Shown: positions 1-8,972, counted from the stretch's first letter. The stretch: 64,000 nt of DNA from JASHPR01 sp963749145 (GCA_963749145.1 CAVVLN010000001.1:1426001-1490000), one strand, 5' to 3'. The notes: a model not told the origin generated them from the sequence alone. Numbers and translations are program-made.

Positions 1-2
1 CC

Positions 3-1244
3 ACCGCGCTACGCCGGCACGCCGCGGGGCAGGGCCGGGCGCCGCTGCTGGTCGTGCTGGACTGCAAGGGCGGGGCCGACGCGCGGCGGATCGCCGACCG
101 CACCCGGCGGGCGCTGCGCATGGCCGGCGCCCGGTCCACCGCGATCTGGCCGGACGAGGCCAGCCTCTCGCTCTGGGTGCTCCCGCCGGACCAGCTCACC
201 ACCACGCTGCTGGACCTGATCGAGCACGGGACCGGTGCCGCCGCCTACTACGCCGACGTGATGGAGGCGGTGGTCGGGCTCGCGGTCGCGGCGCCCGGCG
301 GCCCGCCGGCCAGCGCGGAGGACCTGCTCGCCCGGCTGGATCCTGGCTGGCTGGCACTGGCCTACTCCGGTGCCGGGCACGACGCCGAGCTGGCGCTCAT
401 CCGGTCGGCGGCCCGGCAGATCGGTGACATCGGGCTGCGGCTGCGCACGCTCATGCGCCGGCTCGGCAGCGGCCTGGACGGGCCGGGTGGCTTCGGCGAC
501 GCCGACGCCTGGTACTGCATCCTGGAGGGCACCGCCGAGATCAGCGTGGCCGAAGCCCAGGCCCGGGCCCTGGTCGACCTGCTGGCCAGCTACGCCACCG
601 CGCGGCCCGGCGCCGGCGGGCCGGCCGGGCGCGAGATCCTGCTGGCGGTGGACGAGTTCAGCGCGGTCTCGCGCCGGCTCCCGGTCTGGCAGCTGTACGA
701 GCGGGCCCGCTCGCTCGGCCTGGCCGTCCAGGTGTCGGCGCAATCCTGGCCCGGGCTGGCCGCTACCGAGGACGAGCGGTACCGGATCGCCGCGGCCGCC
801 GACGGCGGGATCTGGCTGCTGCGCACCCCGCACCCCGAACCGGTCGCCGCGCTGGCCGGGAAGCGCAGCCGTGCCGACACCACGCGGCGGCTGGCCCGGG
901 CCGGCCTGTGGAGCCGGCGGGGCAGCGCGCGGACCCGGCTGGTGCCCGTCGTGGACCCGGACCTGATCCGCGGGCTCGACGTCGGCCAGGCCGCCTACAT
1001 CTACCGCGGCGGCGCGACGTACGTCCAGGTCAAGAGGCTGGTGGCCGGGCCGGCCGCGCTGCCGCCGCTCCCGGTCCCGGCCCCGGTACCGTTCGCCCCG
1101 GTACCGTTCGCCCCGGTACCGTCCCCCGCGCCGCCCGCCCCGGTGCCGTCGGCGGCGCCATCTCCCCCGATGCCGTCTCCCCCGCCGTTGCCGGATGTCA
1201 GCGCCCTACTCGACGAGGCGTTCGGCCCGGAGCCCGCGCCGTGA
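3..1244 (+). CDS. VirD4/TraD-like conjugation ATPase, 5' truncated by window
   Basis: The frame is open from the first bases of the window, so the N-terminus and Walker A lie outside it. The visible 413 residues hold a strand resembling the end of a P-loop ATPase core (LLVVLDCKGG) and a clear Walker B with downstream acidic residue (ILLAVDEFSAVS, about residues 212-223). A TraM-recognition-like C-terminal half follows (VSAQSW, GGIWLLRTPHPEPVAALAG). The last 60 residues are Pro-rich and include a 15-bp tandem repeat. This architecture fits type IV secretion coupling or FtsK-like DNA-translocating ATPases of actinobacterial conjugative elements. The gene ends in a GTGA overlap with a J-domain gene, suggesting translational coupling. 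Family is fairly sure; the substrate is unknown. Confidence 0.65.
   Translation, partial: TALRRHAAGQGRAPLLVVLDCKGGADARRIADRTRRALRMAGARSTAIWPDEASLSLWVLPPDQLTTTLLDLIEHGTGAAAYYADVMEAVVGLAVAAPGGPPASAEDLLARLDPGWLALAYSGAGHDAELALIRSAARQIGDIGLRLRTLMRRLGSGLDGPGGFGDADAWYCILEGTAEISVAEAQARALVDLLASYATARPGAGGPAGREILLAVDEFSAVSRRLPVWQLYERARSLGLAVQVSAQSWPGLAATEDERYRIAAAADGGIWLLRTPHPEPVAALAGKRSRADTTRRLARAGLWSRRGSARTRLVPVVDPDLIRGLDVGQAAYIYRGGATYVQVKRLVAGPAALPPLPVPAPVPFAPVPFAPVPSPAPPAPVPSAAPSPPMPSPPPLPDVSALLDEAFGPEPAP
1081..1125 (+). repeat. 15-bp tandem repeat, three copies
   Basis: Three head-to-tail copies of CCCCGGTACCGTTCG, the third with changes at its end, encode a Pro-Val-Pro-Phe-Ala tail in the upstream ATPase. 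The unit is a multiple of three, so copy-number changes would stay in frame. Confidence 0.9.
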
Positions 1245-1756
1245 GCGGGGCTCGCGGGTCCGCGCCCGATCCGTTCGCCGTGCTCGGCGTCGAGCCGCGG
1301 GCCGACCTGACCGACGAGGAGGTGCACGCGGCCTGGCGGCGGGCCGCCACCGCGACCCACCCGGACCGGGCAGACGGCGGGGACCCGCCGCGGTTCGCCG
1401 AGGCGGCCGCCGCCTACACCGCGCTGCGGACCCGGTTCGGACGCGGGGAGGCCCTGGCCGACCTGCGGGCGGCCCGGCCAGGCCGGCCCGCGCCGTGGCG
1501 GCGAAACGGGCCGCGGCGCGGCGCCCGGGCCGCCGCCCGGCTGCCCGGCCGGATCCGGCGCGGGCGCCCGGCCCGGCTCGCGTTGCGGGTCCTGGCCGCG
1601 CTGGCCGCCGCCGCGGCCGCGGTAGCCGCCGCCGGGCCGCACCCCGCCGCCCCGGCGCTGGTCACCGGGGTGGCGACCTGGCTGGTGCTGACCGCCCGCC
1701 GCGACCTGGCGCCGCCGCCAGAGCGCCAGGCGCCCGGGGCGACCCGGCGCGGCTAG
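1241..1756 (+). CDS. J-domain (DnaJ-like) membrane protein
   Basis: 171 residues. The GTG start overlaps the stop of the preceding ATPase (GTGA). Residues about 8-65 form a J domain with the diagnostic HPD tripeptide (ATHPDRADGG). A basic stretch and two hydrophobic helices follow (LAALAAAAAAVAAAG and LVTGVATWLVLTA), so it is probably membrane-anchored with the J domain in the cytoplasm. J-domain proteins stimulate Hsp70 (DnaK). Coupling to a conjugation-type ATPase suggests a chaperone role for that machine, which is inference. Confidence 0.7.
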   Translation: MSGARGSAPDPFAVLGVEPRADLTDEEVHAAWRRAATATHPDRADGGDPPRFAEAAAAYTALRTRFGRGEALADLRAARPGRPAPWRRNGPRRGARAAARLPGRIRRGRPARLALRVLAALAAAAAAVAAAGPHPAAPALVTGVATWLVLTARRDLAPPPERQAPGATRRG

Positions 1757-1782
1757 CCCACGGCGACCAGCGGGCCGTTTGA

Positions 1783-2034
1783 TCATGGAGCGGCGAGTGC
1801 CTCCACAACCCGGTCGTATTCAAGTCCGGCTAAGGCTCCCGCGGCCGTGACTTCTTCTGCTGAGCTGGCCCGGTAGAGGGCGAAGCAGCTCTCATCCTGG
1901 GGCACGAAGACGGCTTGGATGAAACGGACCTGTGCTCCGGTCCGGGTGGCTTGCGCTGCCCCGGCGCGGGCCCGGCGGGCGACGCCGGTCAGGGATGCAC
2001 CCGCCGGAAGGTAGAACTCCGCCAGGTAGAGCAT
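1783..2034 (-). CDS. DUF4242 (SCO4226-like) small protein
   Basis: 83 residues, starting MLYLAEFYLPAG, with the conserved FIQAVFVPQDESCFALYRASSAEEV core of DUF4242. The family forms ferredoxin-like alpha/beta-barrel dimers, and Streptomyces SCO4226 binds nickel. The downstream LuxR-type ATPase gene is on the same strand after 249 bp, so a separate transcript is likely. The family is recognised from the sequence pattern; the physiological role is unknown. Confidence 0.7.
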   Translation of the reverse strand: MLYLAEFYLPAGASLTGVARRARAGAAQATRTGAQVRFIQAVFVPQDESCFALYRASSAEEVTAAGALAGLEYDRVVEALAAP

Positions 2035-2139
2035 GCTGTGCAGGGTAAGCGCGGGAGTACCGGTGCGTGAACGCGGAGATCCACACTGAATGAGGCCGCC
2101 GCGGGGCGCCGCGGTGCGGGTATGCGGCAGCGTTCGGCC

Positions 2140-4941
2140 TCAGCCAGTTGGCGGCGTGCGCGCGGCAGGCTCAGCGCCGGCGGGGCCGTGCAGACGCGCG
2201 GCGAGTTCGGTTCGGGTGCGCACGCCGAGCTTGGCGTAGGCCTTGGTCAGCGTGGATTCGACGGCCCGGACGGTCACGAACAGCTCGGCCGCTATCTCGG
2301 TGTTGCTCAGCCCGCGGCCGACCAGCTCGGCGGCCCGCAGCTCGGTGACGGTGAGCTCGTCTGGCCCGGGCGCGCGGCCGCTGACGCGGGCGAGCTCGGC
2401 CCGGGCCCGCGCTGCCCACAGCGGCGCGCCGATGCGCTCGAAGATGCGGCTCGCTTGCGACAGCGTGGCGCGCGCTGCGCCGCGCTGCTTGACCCGCCGC
2501 TGGATGCCGCCGAGCATGAGCAGCGCGCGGCCCCGCTCCAGCGGCATCGGCGAGATCAGCTCCTGCAGCCGCAGCGCCTCGGTGAGCTCGGTCACGGCGG
2601 CGCCGAGGTCACCACGCGCCGCGGCGAGCCCGCCGCGGCAGCGTGCGGTTACCGCCGCGGCCAGCGGGCTGCGCGCATCGCGTTCCATCTCCGCCACCAG
2701 GCTGCCCGCCTCCTCCAGCTCGCCCGCCCCGATGAGCGCCTCCACCGCCTTCGGCGCGATGCTCGTCGGGGTGATGACGCGTCGGCCCGTCGCCCGCCAC
2801 TGAGCAGCCAGCGGGCGGAGCCGCTCAGCCGCAGCCGCGTAGTCGCCGAGGGCCAGATCGAGCGTGCCTTGCAGCGACTCGCTCGCCTCGAGGTAGGGCC
2901 GGTCTCCGTTCTCAGCGGCCGCCTCCGCTGCCCGGCGGGCCAGGTCGCGGACTGCATCCGCCTGCCCCAGCAGACCGGCTGCCTCACCGCAGGCACACAG
3001 CAGCGCGCTAACGGTATGCGGCCGGTCAATCTGCTCAGCGCTTTCCAGGCCCTCGGCAGCGAGCACGGCAGCCTGGCGCAGATCTCCGCGGTAGGCAGCC
3101 AGCCGGGAGAGCCGTAGCAGCACACCTACCCGCCACAACTCGTTGCCGTCGTTGTCACACACGCCGAGCACCTGCTGTAGCCGCGCCTCCGCGTCCTCCA
3201 GCCGGCCTTGAGCCAGGTAGCAGTACCCGGCTACCCAGCTAGGCGCGTAACTGCGGCCAAGCAATCCGCTGCCGACCGCGCGCTCGAGCTCGAGAGCGCG
3301 CCCCAGCAGCCGCTCGTCGACACTGCCGCCGCACAAGAACGCCGACAAAACCGTCGCCGCCAGCGACGCCGCGAGCACCGCGGGATCGCCAGCCCTTTCC
3401 GCATCGGCCAGTGCCTGACGGGCCTCGGCACGGGAACGCGCTTGATCTCCCTGCTCCGACCAGTAATCGGCCAAAGTCAGATGGATGCCGGCCGTGCGCA
3501 CCGGATCTCCGCCCGCCTCGGCTAGCGCCTGCCCCAGCAGGGCCGTCGCCTCGGCCCCGGGTTCGTCCTGGCGCAGCCACCCGAGCTGGCTCAGCGCATC
3601 CGCCCGCGCCGGCCCGGCTGGCGCCGACGCGATCAGAGCCTCCAACGAAGCCACAGCCGCGCGCCTGTCTCCCGCGAAGGCCAGCTGGCGGGCCGAGCCA
3701 AGCAGGCGCCGGCTCGCATCTGGCCGCTGGTGCGCCGGCGTCAGCGAGGCTGCCAGCTCGAACAGCTCGGCAGCGGTCGCCGGGGCTCCCCGCCCGGCCG
3801 CGGCCCGGGCGGCAGCATCCAGTTCCGCCGCGACGGCGGCGGAAGGGCCGACCGCGGCCAGCGCCCGGTGCCTGGCCTGTTCCTCGGGCCGCACGGCCAT
3901 CCCCGCGGCGATCGCGTGCAGCTCACGCAGGCGAGCAGGCGGGATCGAGCCAGCCACAGCAGAGCCAAGCACCGGGTGGGAGAACCGCAGCCGCCCAGCC
4001 GCCGGCTCGAGCACGCCCGCGACAACCGCGGCGTCCAACTCCGCACCGCCCGCCCCCGCCGCGACATACTGCGTGGCGGGGGCGTCGGGCATCACCGCAA
4101 CCAGGCGCAGCGCATCCAGCACGGCCGGCGGCAGCTCGCCGAGGCGCTCGTCCACCAGGCCGCTGAGCGTGCCGGGCACCGGCAGCACAGCAGATCCGTG
4201 CATGGCGCTGCCGCGCCGAGCTAGCGCACGGCCGATCTCCAGCGCGATGAACGGATTACCGCCCGACCCGGCCTCGATCCGGCGCAGCACCGGATGCGAG
4301 AACGACGCCCCCAGCCGGACACGCAGCATCCGATGCAGTGCGCCGATGCTCAGCCCGCCTAACGTCAGCAGGTCAGCGCGCAGCCGGGCCCGCCCAAGCT
4401 CCAGCGGCAGCTCCTCGCCCGGCCGCACGGTCCGCTGCGCGCAGAGCAGCCCGACGGCGTCGTGCTCCAGGCGGCGGACCGCGAACCCGACCGCAGCCTG
4501 GGTTGGCGGGTCAAGCCACTGCACATCGTCGATGACGACCAGGACCGGCGCCGACCGGGCCAGCACGCCCAGCGCGGTACGGAACGCCGTCGCGATCAGC
4601 CGCGGCTCCGGCGGGTGCGCCGGCGCCTCAGCCAGCAGCAGCGCCACCCGCAGCGCTCGCGCCTGCGGCGGCGGCAGCTCGCCGATAATCGTATCCAGGC
4701 ACGGCTCCAGCAGGTCCGCCAGCCCCGCGAACGCCAGCCGGAAGTCGCCTTTCGCCGGAAAGGTCTGCAGCACCGTGAACCCGTGCCCGGCGGCGAGCCG
4801 CGCGCCCTCACCCAGCACGGTTGTCTTGCCCGCCCCGGCCGCCCCGGCCAGCACCACCGCACCCGATGAGCGCGGCAATGCATGAAGGAACGCGCCGATC
4901 GCCTCCAGCTCGGCGTCACGGCCGAAGACCGGCGCGGCCAT
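2140..4941 (-). CDS. LAL-family ATPase/LuxR transcriptional regulator
   Basis: 933 residues, the usual size for large ATP-binding LuxR (LAL) regulators. The N-terminus carries a P-loop domain: Walker A GAAGAGKT at residues 33-40 and Walker B VLVVIDDVQWLD near 131-142. The middle is helical and TPR-like. Residues about 865-925 form a LuxR/GerE helix-turn-helix (LTVTELRAAELVGRGLSNTEIA ... AVESTLTKAYAKLGVRTRTEL). LAL proteins are usually pathway activators of secondary metabolism or sugar use, with a ligand sensed by the ATPase/TPR part. No obvious target operon adjoins, so its regulon cannot be named. Confidence 0.88.
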   Translation of the reverse strand: MAAPVFGRDAELEAIGAFLHALPRSSGAVVLAGAAGAGKTTVLGEGARLAAGHGFTVLQTFPAKGDFRLAFAGLADLLEPCLDTIIGELPPPQARALRVALLLAEAPAHPPEPRLIATAFRTALGVLARSAPVLVVIDDVQWLDPPTQAAVGFAVRRLEHDAVGLLCAQRTVRPGEELPLELGRARLRADLLTLGGLSIGALHRMLRVRLGASFSHPVLRRIEAGSGGNPFIALEIGRALARRGSAMHGSAVLPVPGTLSGLVDERLGELPPAVLDALRLVAVMPDAPATQYVAAGAGGAELDAAVVAGVLEPAAGRLRFSHPVLGSAVAGSIPPARLRELHAIAAGMAVRPEEQARHRALAAVGPSAAVAAELDAAARAAAGRGAPATAAELFELAASLTPAHQRPDASRRLLGSARQLAFAGDRRAAVASLEALIASAPAGPARADALSQLGWLRQDEPGAEATALLGQALAEAGGDPVRTAGIHLTLADYWSEQGDQARSRAEARQALADAERAGDPAVLAASLAATVLSAFLCGGSVDERLLGRALELERAVGSGLLGRSYAPSWVAGYCYLAQGRLEDAEARLQQVLGVCDNDGNELWRVGVLLRLSRLAAYRGDLRQAAVLAAEGLESAEQIDRPHTVSALLCACGEAAGLLGQADAVRDLARRAAEAAAENGDRPYLEASESLQGTLDLALGDYAAAAERLRPLAAQWRATGRRVITPTSIAPKAVEALIGAGELEEAGSLVAEMERDARSPLAAAVTARCRGGLAAARGDLGAAVTELTEALRLQELISPMPLERGRALLMLGGIQRRVKQRGAARATLSQASRIFERIGAPLWAARARAELARVSGRAPGPDELTVTELRAAELVGRGLSNTEIAAELFVTVRAVESTLTKAYAKLGVRTRTELAARLHGPAGAEPAARTPPTG

Positions 4942-5001
4942 GGCCAGAGCGTACGCCCCCGCCGTCCGGTCCGTAAGCGCCGAAGGCGCTGCGGCCGGGA
5001 T

Positions 5002-5057
5002 CAGCAGCGGGGCCGTGCGACCGCGCCAAAGGGGTGTGGGTTTCCACCTTCACGGCG
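5002..5057 (-). repeat. Dispersed repeat, copy 1
   Basis: Read on the minus strand, this stretch contains GTGGAAACCCACAC, then CTTTGGCGC and CCCCGCTGCTG. The same ordered blocks occur on the plus strand at 15803-15855. The core has short inverted arms (GTGG/CCAC). The copies lie 5' of two unrelated minus-strand genes (LAL regulator and collagen-like protein). Possibly a remnant of a mobile-element end or a shared regulatory site; the identity is unknown. Confidence 0.5.
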
Positions 5058-5135
5058 GGCGCGCAGCGCCGGTGGCGCTGACGGCCAGGCCACCGATGCT
5101 TGCAGTTGATGCACCGTGCGCCGATCCGCGGACGC

Positions 5136-5186
5136 GCAACTCGTTGTTGCACATCTGAGCCACTACTTGCTACCATCGGTTGCACA
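5136..5186 (+). promoter_or_regulatory. Putative ArsR-type operator upstream of SRPBCC gene
   Basis: GCAAC-N5-GTTGC (5136-5150) is a perfect inverted repeat and runs into TTGCACA (5147-5153). A second TTGCACA lies at 5180-5186, 33 bp downstream. Inverted GCAAC/GTTGC elements are typical of promoters of ArsR-SRPBCC gene pairs in actinobacteria. Here the ArsR gene is absent between the site and the SRPBCC gene. Confidence 0.45.
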
Positions 5187-5412
5187 GTGAGAAAGGGGGA
5201 AGACATGCAGGACGTCGTAGGCACTGGTGCCTCACCCGCTGGTATCCAGGGCGGTCGGCCTGGCTCGCCCGGCCCGGGGCGAGCCAGCCTCCCCAGACGC
5301 CCGGGAAGTGCTCGCGCGCCTTCGCCCTGCTGCTACGGCCTGCGGGCATGAGGGCTTCCCGCAAGGGCTGGCGCCACTTCGAACCGGCAACTCGACGACC
5401 GGAGGCAAGGCA

Positions 5413-5934
5413 ATGACTGCACGCAACGACCAGATGACGAGCTTTACCTACACGACCTACATCCGCGCCACGCCCGAGCGGGTCTGGCAGGCTCTCACCG
5501 ACCCCGCCGTCACGAAGCGCTACTGGCGGCACCACAAGGCTGGTGCGAAGACCTTCCGCTCTGACTGGAAGAAGGGCTCGACCTACGACTTGGCGCACGA
5601 GGAAGTCGGGCTCGTCGTGAGTGACCCCGCACAGGTGATCCTCGAGTCCGACCCCGGCCGCCGGCTGGCCTACACCTGGCACACCATCACGCCCGAGTGG
5701 GCCGCCAGTGTCGGCATGGACGAAGCCACCGCTCACGCCTGGCGCGCTGAGCCGCGCTCCAAGGTGGCCTTCGACATCGAGGACGCAGGGCAGGGTGTGA
5801 TCAAGCTCACGGTCGCCCACGAGGGCTTCGAGCCTGGCAGCGACGTCCTGCAGGGAATCTCGGACGGGTGGCCTGCCGTCCTTGCCAGCCTGAAGACCCT
5901 GCTCGAGACAGGGTCAGCGCTGCCCTGGACGTAG
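5413..5934 (+). CDS. SRPBCC (AHSA1-type) domain protein
   Basis: 173 residues. The ATG at 5413 was chosen because GGAGGCAAGG sits just upstream and the helix-grip fold starts at once (FTYTTYIRATPERVWQALTDPAVTKRYW). The rest follows the AHSA1/START-like pattern, ending with the long C-terminal helix (DGWPAVLASLKTLLETG). Such proteins bind hydrophobic ligands in a cavity and are often paired with an ArsR repressor. Upstream open frame is rejected as an extension because it lacks domain similarity. Ligand unknown. Confidence 0.82.
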   Translation: MTARNDQMTSFTYTTYIRATPERVWQALTDPAVTKRYWRHHKAGAKTFRSDWKKGSTYDLAHEEVGLVVSDPAQVILESDPGRRLAYTWHTITPEWAASVGMDEATAHAWRAEPRSKVAFDIEDAGQGVIKLTVAHEGFEPGSDVLQGISDGWPAVLASLKTLLETGSALPWT

Positions 5935-5942
5935 CGGATTGG

Positions 5943-5968
5943 CCAGGCGGTGTTTCCAGGCGGTGTTT
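5943..5968 (+). repeat. 13-bp tandem duplication
   Basis: CCAGGCGGTGTTT occurs twice head to tail just after the SRPBCC stop codon, followed by a partial third CCAGGC. Confidence 0.85.
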
Positions 5969-6057
5969 CCAGGCAGCGCGGCAGCGTGCCGGCCGGCTTT
6001 CCGTTACCTTCCCCCCAGCGGGGCTGCCTCTTCCCGGTGCTCCCTCCTGTGGCCTGG

Positions 6058-6714
6058 TCATCGTGACGGTGACACCAGGCCGGATTCGTAGGCCGCGATG
6101 ACGAGCTGGACCCGGTCACGGACGCCGAGCTTGGCGAGCAGGCGCGCCACGTGCGCCTTGGCGGTGGCCGTGCTGATGAACAGCTGAGCGGCGATCTCGC
6201 CGTTGGACAGGCCGCATCCGACCAGGGTGAGTACCTCGCGTTCGCGTTCGGTGATGCCGTCGATCTCGCGCCGCTGCGGGGCGGGCTCGGCCCGGTCGGC
6301 GAACTGCGCGATGAGGCGGCGGGTGACGCCCGGCGCGAGCAGGGCGTCACCGGCGGCGACGATCCGGATCGCCGCCAGGATGTCCTCCAGCGCCATGTCC
6401 TTGACCAGGAATCCGCTCGCGCCGGCGCGCAGCGCGGCGTAGACGTAGTCGTCATCGTCGAAGGTGGTGAGGACGACCACTCCCACCGTCGAGGATTCGG
6501 CCGTGATTATCCGGGTGGCCTCGATGCCATCCATGCCGGGCATGCGGATGTCCATAACGACCACGTCGGGACGGACGTCCCTGGCCAGCTGGACCGCCTG
6601 GGCGCCGGTTCCGGCTTCCCCCACGACGTCGAGATCAGGGGTGTCGGCGATGAGTACCCGTAGCCCGGCGCGGACCAGTGGCTGGTCGTCCGCGAGCACG
6701 ACGCGTATCGTCAT
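6058..6714 (-). CDS. NarL/FixJ-type response regulator
   Basis: 218 residues. The receiver domain (about 1-120) has acidic residues in VLADDQP, phosphoacceptor Asp in VVVMDIRMPGMDG (about residue 54), a Thr in VVLTTFDDDDY and Lys in FLVKDM. The C-terminal LuxR helix-turn-helix (TEREREVLTLVGCGLSNGEIA ... KAHVARLLAKLGVRDRVQ) is complete. Its start overlaps the stop of the histidine-kinase remnant (ATGA), the standard two-component arrangement. Because the kinase is truncated, phosphorylation must come from another kinase or the gene is becoming non-functional. Confidence 0.9.
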   Translation of the reverse strand: MTIRVVLADDQPLVRAGLRVLIADTPDLDVVGEAGTGAQAVQLARDVRPDVVVMDIRMPGMDGIEATRIITAESSTVGVVVLTTFDDDDYVYAALRAGASGFLVKDMALEDILAAIRIVAAGDALLAPGVTRRLIAQFADRAEPAPQRREIDGITEREREVLTLVGCGLSNGEIAAQLFISTATAKAHVARLLAKLGVRDRVQLVIAAYESGLVSPSR

Positions 6715-7022
6715 CAGACCCCTGCGGGCACCGGCAGCGGCAGCCGGGCCGCCACCCGGAAGCCGCCTTCCGGCCGTGGCCCAGCGGTGAGATGACCGTG
6801 CAGCAGGTCGGCCCGCTCGCGCATGCCGGTGATGCCGTAGCCGGTCCCCTCCCCCGCGCCGCCGCGCCCGTCATCGACGACCTCGATCCCCACCTCGTCG
6901 TACTGCTGGTCGATGATGACCTGGCAGTCATGCCCGATCCGACCGCACAAGGCGCCCTGGTGATTCCTTCTTCCATCGACATGAACTCGCCGCAATACAA
7001 GGTGGCCGCGAAGCTTTGCCAT
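6714..7022 (-). pseudogene. Sensor histidine kinase remnant (C-terminal ATPase stump)
   Basis: The C-terminal ~65 residues match the end of a NarX-like HATPase domain: VGIEVVDDGRGGAGEGTGYGITGMRERADLLHGHLTAGPRPEGGFRVAARLPL, that is, the G1 and G2 nucleotide-binding boxes (VDDGRG, GYGITGMRER). Sensor, transmembrane and phosphoacceptor-His parts are missing, and the first ~35 codons resemble no kinase segment. The breakpoint is near 6940. The stop overlaps the response-regulator start, so this is the 3' end of a former kinase gene. Confidence 0.75.
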
Positions 7023-7616
7023 GCGCCACCTCCCCCGGGAGGCTGACTTGCCGCAATACCGGACGCCGGGACACTGTCATCCGCCGAACCGTAACGCCCG
7101 CGCCGTGACGGAGGCACGAATGAAGACGCTCCTGGCCGGGCGCGCGCGACCCGGCCGGAACGGCCCCGCTGGCCGCGGCAGGGTGTCATACCCAGGTATG
7201 CCCTCGCCTCGCGCTGCCCCGCTGGTATGAGCGTCAACTTGGCTCCCGGGTGTGACGACGCGGAAACCGGCCCTCGCGCAGTCTTGGCGATGATGGCGGC
7301 GGCCGAGCCGGCCGCGGATCCGCCCAAGGAAGGCGAGTGCAGTGACATGCCGGGGAACGTAACGCGCCGGGCGACGGTGACGGAGCCCGGGCCGGGCGGC
7401 CGGTGGAACGCTCGACGCGGCCGCGGCCTTCACATCGAACTCACATCCAACCCGTACGGCGGTCGGATGCTGGCCGCCGAGGATGGTTGCGGCAACACGC
7501 CATCGCGCTAAGGACAACAACGAGTATGAGCCAGAACGCACGCGCGCGGGTCAGCCCGCCGGGCTCCGCGCAAGACCATGACCAGTTCGCACCGTACGAA
7601 AGGGTGACGGAAGGCG
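7023..7616. other. 594-bp region without a supportable gene
   Basis: Short open frames exist on both strands but none shows a domain, a good ribosome-binding site plus start, or a plausible composition. It lies between the kinase stump (minus) and the efflux operon (plus), so it may hold the deleted kinase's former locus and the efflux promoter. I could not identify the promoter. Confidence 0.5.
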
Positions 7617-8972
7617 ATGAGCAGTACCGACGCACGTGAGCAGGCCGATGGCCCCGTCGTGCCGAGGCCGGCGGCGCCCGGCGGCGTGGAGGAGATGTCC
7701 GGGCCGCTGGTGCCGGCGCGGGGCGGCGGGCACACGGCCAGCGTCCCCGCGGCGGGCGCGTTGCCGGTGACGGGGCACCGGCGCCGACGACGCGGCTGGG
7801 TGGTGGTCGTGGTGGTGCTCGTGCTGGCCGGGGCCGGGGTGGGGGGCGCGACCGCGGCCGGAGTGTTCAGCGCCGCGAAGCCGGCCGGAAGCGGCAACGC
7901 GTACGCGACCAGCACCTTCACGGTGCGGCGGGGGTCGCTGACCGAGCAGACGCAGGAGGACGCGACGCTCGGCAGTGCCGGGTCGTACACGGTGGTGGTC
8001 CCGGGGTCGTCGTCGGGCGACGGCGGGTCGTCTTCGGGGGGCCCGGGGGCGCAGACGTTCACCTCGCTGCCGCAGGCCGGGCAGATCATCCGGCAGGGAC
8101 AGGTGCTCTACGAGACCAACGAGAGCCCGGTAGTCCTGCTGTACGGGAGCGTCCCCGCCTACCGTGACCTGTCGGAGGGCATGACCGGCGGGGACGTACG
8201 GGAGCTGAACGCCGACCTGGTCAAGCTCGGCTACGCCACCGCGAGCGCGCTGGGCCCGGCCTCGGGCTGGGATTACTTCAGCGGCGAGACCGCGTACGCG
8301 CTTGAGCTGCTGCAGTCGCACCTGGGGCTGACGGTGACCGGGTCGCTGCCGCTGGGCCAGGCGGTGTTCCTGCCCAGCGCGATCCGAGTGACCGGCCTGG
8401 GCACCGGCGCGGTACCGGGCGGGTCCGCCGCGGCCGGGGCGGTGGTGCTGACCGGCAGCTCGCTGACCCCGTTGGTGACGATCGACCTGGACGCCTCGCT
8501 GCAAAGCGAGGTGGCCGTGGGCAACAAGGTCTCGATCACGCTGCCGGACGGGTCGGTGACGCCCGGGGTGATCTCCCAGATCAGCACCGTGGCCTCATCC
8601 TCGTCATCGGGCAACTCCGGCACCGGCACCGGCAACGGCAACGGCAACGGGAACGGCGGCAACGGCAACGGCACGGGGAGCGGGGCGACGATCACCGTGC
8701 TGGTGTCGCTGACCGACCCGAAGGCGGCCGGGACCCTGAACCAGGCCCCGGTCGAGGTGACGATCACCACCGGCAGCGTGAGTGACGTGCTGATCGTTCC
8801 GGTGGACGCGCTGTTGGCTCAGCCCGGCGGCAGCTATGCGGTGGAGGTGACCGGCCCCGGCGGCCATCACCTGGTGACTGTGACCCCGGGCCTGTTCGAC
8901 GACGCGGCCGGGACGGTCCAGGTGACCGGGAACCTGACGCCCGGTCAGCGCGTCGTGGTGCCCGGGATATGA
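7617..8972 (+). CDS. Efflux periplasmic-adaptor-like protein with peptidoglycan-binding domain
   Basis: 451 residues; ATG preceded by GGAAGG. A cytoplasmic N-terminus (~55 residues) precedes one membrane helix (GWVVVVVVLVLAGAGVGGATAAGVF, about 60-84). Outside are adaptor-like beta segments, a peptidoglycan-binding-like motif (LSEGMTGGDVRELNADLVKLGYA, then FSGETAYALELLQSHLGLTVTGSL) and a HlyD/MacA-like tail, interrupted by a Gly-Asn repeat. Gene order adaptor-ATPase-permease resembles MacAB-type export operons of Gram-positive bacteria. The stop overlaps the ATPase start (ATGA). Exported substrate unknown; self-protection or antibiotic efflux is possible. Confidence 0.75.
   Translation: MSSTDAREQADGPVVPRPAAPGGVEEMSGPLVPARGGGHTASVPAAGALPVTGHRRRRRGWVVVVVVLVLAGAGVGGATAAGVFSAAKPAGSGNAYATSTFTVRRGSLTEQTQEDATLGSAGSYTVVVPGSSSGDGGSSSGGPGAQTFTSLPQAGQIIRQGQVLYETNESPVVLLYGSVPAYRDLSEGMTGGDVRELNADLVKLGYATASALGPASGWDYFSGETAYALELLQSHLGLTVTGSLPLGQAVFLPSAIRVTGLGTGAVPGGSAAAGAVVLTGSSLTPLVTIDLDASLQSEVAVGNKVSITLPDGSVTPGVISQISTVASSSSSGNSGTGTGNGNGNGNGGNGNGTGSGATITVLVSLTDPKAAGTLNQAPVEVTITTGSVSDVLIVPVDALLAQPGGSYAVEVTGPGGHHLVTVTPGLFDDAAGTVQVTGNLTPGQRVVVPGI

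Larger units (their letters stand above)
4942..5412. other. 471-bp intergenic region with repeat, operator and orphan start
   Basis: No complete gene is seen. It contains one copy of a dispersed repeat (5002-5057), an inverted repeat plus TTGCACA motifs (5136-5186), and an ATG at 5205 behind a strong GGGGGA ribosome-binding site. That ATG opens only a 48-codon frame (MQDVVGTGASPAG...) with no recognisable domain. It may be the stump of a lost regulator gene ahead of the SRPBCC gene. Confidence 0.5.

Noticed and set aside
5227..5412. N-terminal extension of the SRPBCC protein by 62 codons
   Set aside because: No domain similarity, and the ATG at 5413 has a good ribosome-binding site exactly at the family start.
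7227..7511. Small plus-strand ORF in the gap before the efflux operon
   Set aside because: No ribosome-binding site, no recognisable domain, and composition like shadow frames.
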